From SLFH01 sp050486265 (lineage in GTDB: Bacteria > Planctomycetota > Phycisphaerae > Phycisphaerales > UBA1924): a stretch of 64,000 bases of DNA. The notes below the pieces were generated by a model. The model saw only the letters and a list, made by a program, of their open reading frames with translations. It did not search any database and was not told the origin of the DNA. Position numbers and translations under genes: made by a program. Where the stretch lies: positions 62,001 through 126,000 of the forward strand of contig JBJHCY010000007.1 of NCBI GenBank assembly GCA_050486265.1, given 5' to 3'. Below are positions 58,226-64,000 of this stretch, one piece after another. Position 1 is the first letter of the stretch; every line of letters begins with the position of its first letter.

Positions 58226-60472
58226 ATGCAACGCAACACCGTCCTGCAACTGATCGCGCTGGGAGTTTTCGCGTCGTGCGTCGCGGCGGCGGGGTTCGTC
58301 TCGACCCGCCTGACAAGCTCGTCCAGCCGCCACCAGCTCGTCTACACCGAGCACACCGCCGAGGGCCTGCCCGCCGCCGTCGGCCTCGGTGTCGCCCTCG
58401 GGCCCGTCCGCGGGTTCTTTGTCAACTTCCTCTGGATGCGGGCCAACCAGCTCAAGGACGACGGCCGCTTCCACGAGGCGATGAACCTCTCGCGAGCCAT
58501 CACCGCCCTCCAGCCCCGATACCCCCATGTCTGGGTCTTCCACGCCTGGAACATGGCGTACAACATCTCCGTCACCAGCTCCGACCGCCACGAACGCTGG
58601 CAGTGGGTCAACAACGGCATCCAGCTCCTCCGCAACGACGCCATCCGGTTCAACAACTCAGATCTTCTTATCCACAAAGAGCTCGGCTGGATCTTCCTCC
58701 ACAAGATCTCCGGCGTCACCGACGACGCCAACCAGTTCTACAAGCGGGAGCTCGCCGCGGAGTGGACGGAGGTGCTCGGCGAGCCGCCCAGGCTCGGCCC
58801 CGTCCTGTCGGCCTCGCTGACCAGAACCCTCTCCGACGGTCTCCGCGGGACGCACGGGTACCGCCTCCAGCTCCCCCGCGCCGAGGGCGAACGCATCGCC
58901 CGTCGTTTCACCCCCGTCGCGCGAGCCGGATTCGAGCAGACCCTCGAGGAAGGCACGGGCCCCGACAACACCCTGACCAGACGCCAGGCCGAGGCCCTCG
59001 CAGAGATGCTCGACCGCTTCGGCGTCGCCGGCGAGCTGCCCCGCATCCCGCTGAGCCAGTACCTCGCCGGCGCTCTCTACGAGGCCTGGTTCGGCCCCGT
59101 CGCCGCGGCGCCGGAGACGATGGCGGACCTCTTCCAGCGCCACCCCCAGACGCGGACGCTCGTCGAGGCGATCCGCGCCAATGTCACCACCAACTTCGAC
59201 CGCACCTTCCTCCAGCGGTACACGCGGACCTGGGCCATCGCCAACTCCGTCTACCGCGACCGGCTCGACCAGGTCGGCCCCCGCTCACGCGCCCTGTTCG
59301 AGCTCGTCGAGGACGAGCGCTACGCCGACGCGTGGCCCCACCTGCTCAACCATCTCCGCCGGCGCGTCCTCATCGACCACTACAACATGGAGCCCTCGCG
59401 CATGATCCGCTACACGCGCCGCTACGGGCCCATCGATTGGAGGCACCCCGCCGCCCACGCCCTCTACTGGACCACCCGCGGCGTCGAGCTCAGCCTCCGC
59501 CGCGTCGAGGACCGAAACCAAGACGACTTCGACTTCATCAACACCGACCGCCAGGTCATGCACGCGCTCCAGGAGCTCTACCGCTTCGGCGACCTCTACT
59601 TCAGCTACCTCTACCATGTCTTCCCCACCCTCCGCCTCGACCGCGGGCAGCTCGCCGACGGCATGGTGGTCGACAGCCTCTACAGGGCCGTCCCCAACGC
59701 CTACTTCATCGACACATACGCCCAGACCCTCGAAGAGCTCCGCGAACGAGCCAACCAGTTCGGCATCTTCGAGGACTACCGGCGGCGCACCTACACGCTG
59801 TACTCCGCCGGCTACGAGAACTTCCTCAAGGACGCCATCCGCTTCCTCTACCGGCGCGGCGAGATCGAACGCGCCAACCACTACCACGAGAAGCTGATCA
59901 ACTACGACAAACGCAATGTCCACTACGCGGCGCTCACCTACGAGCTGGCCACCTCCATCGACGAGTTCGTCCGCGAGCAGTTCTCAGAAGACCGCTTCAA
60001 AACGCACTATGTCGCCGTCTCGGAGATCGAGGCCGCCCTCCAGGGCGCGTACATCAACGGGCTGCTGACGGGCAACGACACGCTCTTCCAGCGCAATTTC
60101 GCCTACGCCAGGGCCTTCCACCGCGCGTACATCCGCGAGCAGGTCGAGGGCATGGACCTCGCCGCCGCGGGAGGACGCGGACGCGCCCGCATGGAGGTCG
60201 TCGACCGCGACTTCCGCTGGGTCGCGGGCAGCGCCTTCATGGATCTGATCTCCACCCTGGACATCTCCGACGCAGAACGCGTCTACGACGCCGCGCCCGA
60301 AGACCTCCGCCGCTTCGGCTACTGGATCATGCGCCGCGAGATCGGCGCCGCGAGAAACCCCGAGGTCGCCCTCGGCGGGCGCGAGTTCAACAATGTCTTC
60401 CCGGAGCCCCCGGGCATGGACGAGTTCGAGCAGTGGATGGACGAGCAGCTCCGCCGCTTCCGGTCCGGCTAA
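58226..60472 (+). CDS. large membrane-anchored helical-repeat protein
   Basis: A 748-residue protein with an N-terminal signal anchor (about 7-25) and then a long helical solenoid with TPR-like units (Trp-Met-Arg-Ala-Asn-Gln-Leu-Lys-Asp-Asp-Gly-Arg-Phe-His-Glu-Ala-Met near residues 70-86 followed by Ala-Leu-Gln-Pro-Arg-Tyr-Pro) and many Tyr/Phe/Arg in the middle. No catalytic motif is visible. As the last member of the SPFH-ABC cluster it may be a periplasmic scaffold for the complex (inference). Confidence 0.72.
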   Translation: MQRNTVLQLIALGVFASCVAAAGFVSTRLTSSSSRHQLVYTEHTAEGLPAAVGLGVALGPVRGFFVNFLWMRANQLKDDGRFHEAMNLSRAITALQPRYPHVWVFHAWNMAYNISVTSSDRHERWQWVNNGIQLLRNDAIRFNNSDLLIHKELGWIFLHKISGVTDDANQFYKRELAAEWTEVLGEPPRLGPVLSASLTRTLSDGLRGTHGYRLQLPRAEGERIARRFTPVARAGFEQTLEEGTGPDNTLTRRQAEALAEMLDRFGVAGELPRIPLSQYLAGALYEAWFGPVAAAPETMADLFQRHPQTRTLVEAIRANVTTNFDRTFLQRYTRTWAIANSVYRDRLDQVGPRSRALFELVEDERYADAWPHLLNHLRRRVLIDHYNMEPSRMIRYTRRYGPIDWRHPAAHALYWTTRGVELSLRRVEDRNQDDFDFINTDRQVMHALQELYRFGDLYFSYLYHVFPTLRLDRGQLADGMVVDSLYRAVPNAYFIDTYAQTLEELRERANQFGIFEDYRRRTYTLYSAGYENFLKDAIRFLYRRGEIERANHYHEKLINYDKRNVHYAALTYELATSIDEFVREQFSEDRFKTHYVAVSEIEAALQGAYINGLLTGNDTLFQRNFAYARAFHRAYIREQVEGMDLAAAGGRGRARMEVVDRDFRWVAGSAFMDLISTLDISDAERVYDAAPEDLRRFGYWIMRREIGAARNPEVALGGREFNNVFPEPPGMDEFEQWMDEQLRRFRSG

Positions 60473-60497
60473 AGCCCCCGGAAAGCCAGTCCCGCTC

Positions 60498-61463
60498 TCA
60501 GCCCCCGGCGCAGAGCCGCCTCGCCGCCTCGGCGTACCGTTCCAGCGTCCCGCGCACCACAGTCTCGGGAAGGGCCGGGCCGGGCGGGCTCTTGTCCCAC
60601 TCGCCCCGCGAGACCAGCCCCAAGAGGTGCTCACGCACAAACTGCTTATCGAAGCTCTCCTGCGCCCCGCCCGGCTTCCACTTATCGCCCGGCCAGAAGC
60701 GCGAGCTGTCGGGCGTCAGCGCCTCGTCAATGAGGATCGCCTCGCCCTCCTCTTCCCCGTGCTCGTCGAGCGGGAAGCCGAACTCGAACTTGGTGTCGGC
60801 CAGGATCAGCCCGCGGCTCTCGGCGTGCGCCGCCGCCGCAAGGTAGATCGCAAGCGAACGGTCGCGCAGCGACCGCATCGTCTCGGCGCCCGCGATCGCG
60901 CACGCCTCGTCGAAGCCGATGTTCTCGTCGTGCGCGCCCCGCTCGGCCTTGGTCGCGGGGGTGAAGATCGGCTCGGGCAGCTTCGAGCCCCGGAGCAGCC
61001 CCGGCGGGAGCTCCACCCCGCACACCCGCCCCGACGCCCTGTACTCCTCCCACCCCGATCCATCGAGGTACCCCCGCACCACGCACTCGACCGGCACCAC
61101 GCGGCACATCCGCCCGATCGTCACACGCCCCGCCAGATCTTCCCGCGAGGTCGAACCGATGAACGCCTCCTCGGGGATCTCAGTCTCGTCGGTCGAGAGC
61201 AGGTGCGTGCGGCAGAGCCCCCTCGCCTCGATCCAGCGCAGCCACCACGACGCGATCCGGTTCAGGATCACCCCCTTGCCCGGGATCGGCGTCGGCATCA
61301 CCACATCGAACGCGCTGATCCGGTCCGTGGCGATCACCAGCAGCCGAGCCGAGCCCTCCCCGTGCCCGAGGGTGTACACATCGCGGACCTTCCCCTCCCG
61401 GCGGCCCGGTAGGTCCAGTTCGGTGCGGAACAGCGGCTTGTGCTTCGGTTCAGAGCTTTGCAT
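60498..61463 (-). CDS. purC: SAICAR synthetase
   Basis: A 321-residue phosphoribosylaminoimidazole-succinocarboxamide synthase, which joins CAIR and aspartate with ATP in purine synthesis. Family marks: Gly-Lys-Val-Arg-Asp-Val-Tyr near 24-30, Ala-Thr-Asp-Arg-Ile-Ser-Ala-Phe-Asp near 45-53, Glu-Cys-Val-Val-Arg-Gly-Tyr near 103-109, Asp-Thr-Lys-Phe-Glu-Phe-Gly near 222-228 and Leu-Thr-Pro-Asp-Ser-Ser-Arg-Phe-Trp near 245-253. The length suits the longer PurC class. It converges with the SPFH-ABC cluster. Confidence 0.96.
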   Translation of the reverse strand: MQSSEPKHKPLFRTELDLPGRREGKVRDVYTLGHGEGSARLLVIATDRISAFDVVMPTPIPGKGVILNRIASWWLRWIEARGLCRTHLLSTDETEIPEEAFIGSTSREDLAGRVTIGRMCRVVPVECVVRGYLDGSGWEEYRASGRVCGVELPPGLLRGSKLPEPIFTPATKAERGAHDENIGFDEACAIAGAETMRSLRDRSLAIYLAAAAHAESRGLILADTKFEFGFPLDEHGEEEGEAILIDEALTPDSSRFWPGDKWKPGGAQESFDKQFVREHLLGLVSRGEWDKSPPGPALPETVVRGTLERYAEAARRLCAGG

Positions 61464-61883
61464 CGGCGGATCGTACCGCTCTTGGCCGGAAGCCCAAGCC
61501 CAGCCGGGCGATCGCACTTTCTGAAAGCTGGAGGGATTGCCTGCCGCTGAGACGCTGGGAACAGGGGCGCGGGGAGTGGGGCGCGGGGCGCTGGGTGAGG
61601 CGGCGCCCTTCGGCCGCGATTCGCTCTTGCTTTCCGATGGCCCGACCCAAAGTCCTGATCCCAGCCTCGGCCGCAGGCCGAAGCTGCCCCCGCGCCCAGC
61701 ACCCTGCGCCCAGCGCCCGCCCTCTCCTCCGCTCGCGATCCCGGGCGAGTTTGGGGCCGTCTTCGGGAAGATTTCCTTCCCATCCCTCCCGGAGGGACAA
61801 GCGAGCCCGGCGGCGAAACAATACCCTCTGGTCAACCCCGGGCCCGATCCAGCGGCCCGAAGCCCCGGAGGGCCGCGATCCAG
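61464..61883. other. gene-free region upstream of purC and GH10-like gene
   Basis: About 420 bases between divergent genes. Rich in GGCGCTGGG- and GCGCCCAGC-type words in both orientations (around 61570-61600 and 61690-61715), which can pair as an inverted repeat. No gene is supported; arginine/serine/proline-rich frames are non-coding in style. Confidence 0.5.
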
Positions 61884-63608
61884 ATGCTCTCGTTCGAACT
61901 CGCAGCAGCTTCAGCAGCCGTCCGAGGCTCCCTCTCCGCCCAGAGCTTCGCCTTCGGTCCCGACGATGTGCCGACGCCGGGCGCGATCTCGATCGAAGAC
62001 GGGGCGATCCGCTGCGCCGTCTCGACGCCCGAGTCCGCCGGCCTCTCCGTCGTGCTCGACCTCGACGCGCTGGACACCGAGCCTGGCGCCGGCGAGCCGG
62101 AGATCCGCCCCGAGCACACCACCGGCGTCCTCGCCCTCAAGACCTGCCTCCTCCCCCCGCGCGATCGGCCCTACCTCCTGCTCCTGGAGCTCGCCCGCCG
62201 CCGCATCATGCTCTACCTCAACAAGCTCGAACAGTGGGCGCTGTTCGACCTGCCCCAGTCCGACCCCGCGGCCGCCCGCTTCGAAGCCGCGCGTGAACTG
62301 TTCACCCGCGCCCTGGTCAGCCAGCGTCACGAGGGCTCGCAGGAGGCGTCGCGCCTCGCCGGGCGCGCCCTGGTGCTCGCGATCGACGCCTCCGAGCGCC
62401 TCGCCCTGCGTCAGGCCGAGCGTCTCTGGGCCGACCGCGTGACCGGCAAGCTCTACGCCGACGCCGTCGAGCACTACCAGCGCGTGCAGCAGGAGAAGCC
62501 GCCCGAGGGCGCGCCGATCCTTCTGCCCAGCGCCACCGGCGTCTCGCTCCCGGGGCGTCCGCTCTTGGGCTGCTCGGTCAGCCCGGGCATCTACAGCGAC
62601 CAGCTCGCAAGGCTGATCGCCACCAACTGCGATTTCGTCTCGATCCCGATGCGTTGGTCGGACCTCGAGCCGCAGGAGGGCAAGTACGCCTTCGGCCCGA
62701 CGGACAAGTGGATCGAGTGGGCGGTCCGCAACGCGAAGATCCCGGTCGCAGCGGGGCCGGTGATCGACTTCCGCCCGACCTGTGTGCCCGAGTGGCTGTG
62801 GATCTGGGAGAACGACTACGAGACCCTTCGCGAGCTCGTCGCCGAGCATGTCAAGCAGGTCGTGACGCGCTACCGGCGCACCGTCCGCCGGTGGACCGTC
62901 GCCTCGGGGCTGCATGTCAACGCCTGCTTCCCGCTCGGCTTCGAGCAGATGATGGACCTGACGAAGATCTGCGTCGGCATGGTCCGCAAGCTCCACCCGC
63001 AGGCGAGCGTCGTGCTCGAACTCACCCAGCCCTGGGGCGAGTACTACGCCGCGAACCGCAAGAGCCTCCCGCCCCAGCTCTACGCGGAGATGGTGGCGCA
63101 GTACCAGATCCCCGTCGACGCCTTCGGCCTGCGCATCCAGATGGGCCAGACGAGGCTCGGCCAGACCTCGCGCGACATCGCCTCGTTCAGCTCGCTGCTC
63201 GACCGCTTCGCCGAACTCGAGAAGCCCTTGATCGTCACCGCCGCCGGCGTCCCGAGCGAGCCGAGCGCCAAGCAGCCCGACAAGATGTCGCGATCGACCC
63301 GCGCCAAGGCCCCCGACGACATGGACCCCGGTTTCTGGCGAACGCGCTGGTCGGAAGAGCGCCAGGCCGAGTGGCTCGTTCACGCCTTCGCCGTCGCCAT
63401 GGCCAAACCCTTCGTCCACAGCATCTGCTGGCACGAGCTCTACGACACCCAGCAGAACGCCGAGATGCCCGCCGGCGGCCTCATCACCGCCTCCGGCACG
63501 CCCAAGGCCGCGCTCGCCAAGCTCGGCGAGCTCCGCCGGGGCGTCCGCGACGCCAAGTGGCCGCTGCCCGCCCAGGCGCCCACCGAAGAACACGCCAATG
63601 TCACATAG
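61884..63608 (+). CDS. GH10-like protein lacking catalytic glutamates
   Basis: A 574-residue protein. Residues 1-210 form a domain I do not recognise. Residues 225-540 follow the GH10 (xylanase) barrel: Asn-Cys-Asp-Phe-Val-Ser-Ile-Pro-Met-Arg-Trp near 248-258, Glu-Pro-Gln-Glu-Gly-Lys-Tyr near 262-268, Val-Asp-Ala-Phe-Gly-Leu-Arg near 411-417. The two catalytic positions are lost: the acid/base in Trp-Asp-Val-Val-Asn-Glu is here Trp337-Thr-Val-Ala-Ser-Gly342, and the nucleophile in Ile-Thr-Glu-Leu is Val-Thr-Ala453-Ala. No signal peptide is seen. It is probably a carbohydrate-binding or structural pseudoenzyme. Confidence 0.75.
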   Translation: MLSFELAAASAAVRGSLSAQSFAFGPDDVPTPGAISIEDGAIRCAVSTPESAGLSVVLDLDALDTEPGAGEPEIRPEHTTGVLALKTCLLPPRDRPYLLLLELARRRIMLYLNKLEQWALFDLPQSDPAAARFEAARELFTRALVSQRHEGSQEASRLAGRALVLAIDASERLALRQAERLWADRVTGKLYADAVEHYQRVQQEKPPEGAPILLPSATGVSLPGRPLLGCSVSPGIYSDQLARLIATNCDFVSIPMRWSDLEPQEGKYAFGPTDKWIEWAVRNAKIPVAAGPVIDFRPTCVPEWLWIWENDYETLRELVAEHVKQVVTRYRRTVRRWTVASGLHVNACFPLGFEQMMDLTKICVGMVRKLHPQASVVLELTQPWGEYYAANRKSLPPQLYAEMVAQYQIPVDAFGLRIQMGQTRLGQTSRDIASFSSLLDRFAELEKPLIVTAAGVPSEPSAKQPDKMSRSTRAKAPDDMDPGFWRTRWSEERQAEWLVHAFAVAMAKPFVHSICWHELYDTQQNAEMPAGGLITASGTPKAALAKLGELRRGVRDAKWPLPAQAPTEEHANVT

Positions 63609-63661
63609 GCCAATCACCTGAGCCCGAAACTCAGGGCGAGCCGATCACCCGAGGCGCGACA

Positions 63662-64000
63662 GTGGGGGACGAGCAGACAACACGCACGCGAAGCGACTGG
63701 ACCGCCGGCCCGGCCAAGTGGGCCGCGATCGGCGTGCTCGGCGCTTTCGCCATCGGCGGGATGCTCTGGTCGATCTCGACCTGGCCGGATCGAAAGGCCG
63801 CCGCGGAGGCCCCGCCGACCGACCTCCGCATCGACATCAACGCCGACGGCGTCACCCGCCTCCAACTCGTCCCCGGCCTCGGCCCGGCCCTGGCCGAGGC
63901 GATCGTCACCGACCGCCAAGAACACGGCCCGTTTTCGAGCATCGACGAGCTCGACCGAGTGCCCGGCATCGGCGCACGCACGATCGAGGCGATCCGCCCC
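63662..64000 (+). CDS. ComEA-like helix-hairpin-helix protein (partial)
   Basis: The first 113 residues of a gene cut by the window end. GTG start 63662; a membrane anchor (about 19-41) leads to a DNA-binding helix-hairpin-helix pair: Ile-Asn-Ala-Asp-Gly-Val-Thr-Arg-Leu-Gln-Leu-Val-Pro-Gly-Leu-Gly and Phe-Ser-Ser-Ile-Asp-Glu-Leu-Asp-Arg-Val-Pro-Gly-Ile-Gly. This matches ComEA, which pulls in DNA during natural transformation, though many planctomycete proteins share the fold. No other competence gene is in the window. Confidence 0.78.
   Translation, partial: MGDEQTTRTRSDWTAGPAKWAAIGVLGAFAIGGMLWSISTWPDRKAAAEAPPTDLRIDINADGVTRLQLVPGLGPALAEAIVTDRQEHGPFSSIDELDRVPGIGARTIEAIRP

Noticed and set aside
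1..64000. CRISPR arrays, insertion sequences, prophage
   Set aside because: No regularly spaced repeats, no transposase or phage structural genes were seen; the repeats present are short palindromes.

Overview
The window is GC-rich (about two-thirds G+C by eye) bacterial chromosome with dense, ordinary gene packing. The best guess for the source is a planctomycete of the Phycisphaerae/Phycisphaerales type. The evidence is two secreted proteins ending in a PEP-CTERM-like tail (Pro-Ala-Pro, hydrophobic stretch, Arg cluster), an LptE/BamD-type outer-membrane set, a planctomycete-style cytochrome-like protein, and palindromic intergenic repeats. No species is claimed. I see no prophage, insertion sequence, CRISPR array or rRNA operon; one tRNA-Leu(GAG) is present.

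Layout. 0.3-3.2 kb: a PEP-CTERM protein with a clear terminator, then an orphan ABC-2 permease with two similar halves. 3.2-3.8 kb: a 600-base gene-free stretch packed with palindromes. 3.8-6.8 kb: groES, a small unknown gene and groEL in one operon, plus a degenerate receiver protein. 7.0-9.4 kb: rmuC and a three-gene island of lower GC. 9.6-14.4 kb: ftsH, lptE, a BamD-like protein and a second PEP-CTERM protein. 14.6-21.9 kb: a FabF-type ketosynthase, a LysR regulator, a phosphoesterase, aconitase and small unknown genes. 22.1-23.9 kb: a cobalamin-binding sensor-like protein carrying the CarH-type Wx9EH motif but no DNA-binding domain, and bioY. 24.2-36.5 kb: envelope lipoproteins, an oppAB pair, a ferredoxin-NADP reductase, a coiled-coil lipoprotein, an alpha/beta hydrolase and a CX4CH haem-type protein.

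36.5-43.9 kb is a chemotaxis operon on the minus strand, cheB-cheW-cheR-cheA-cheX-cheY followed by a FapA/DUF342 gene, with no receptor gene. 44.0-47.9 kb holds an S9 peptidase, the tRNA and a glycogen-synthase-like glycosyltransferase. 48.5-60.5 kb is a large envelope cluster: one ABC-2 permease faces a compact six-gene run of three SPFH proteins (one fused to about seven membrane segments), an ABC ATPase with a long acidic tail, its permease and a large membrane-anchored helical-repeat protein. The window closes with purC, a GH10-like protein that has lost both catalytic glutamates, and the start of a ComEA-like helix-hairpin-helix protein.

The most striking signal belongs to no gene: reading the whole window I found no occurrence of the palindrome ACGT, although base composition alone would predict well over a hundred. 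Asp-Val, Asn-Val, Tyr-Val and His-Val pairs are written with the otherwise rare GAT, AAT, TAT and CAT codons, which avoids it. This looks like genome-wide avoidance of a restriction or methylation site and should be tested by counting.
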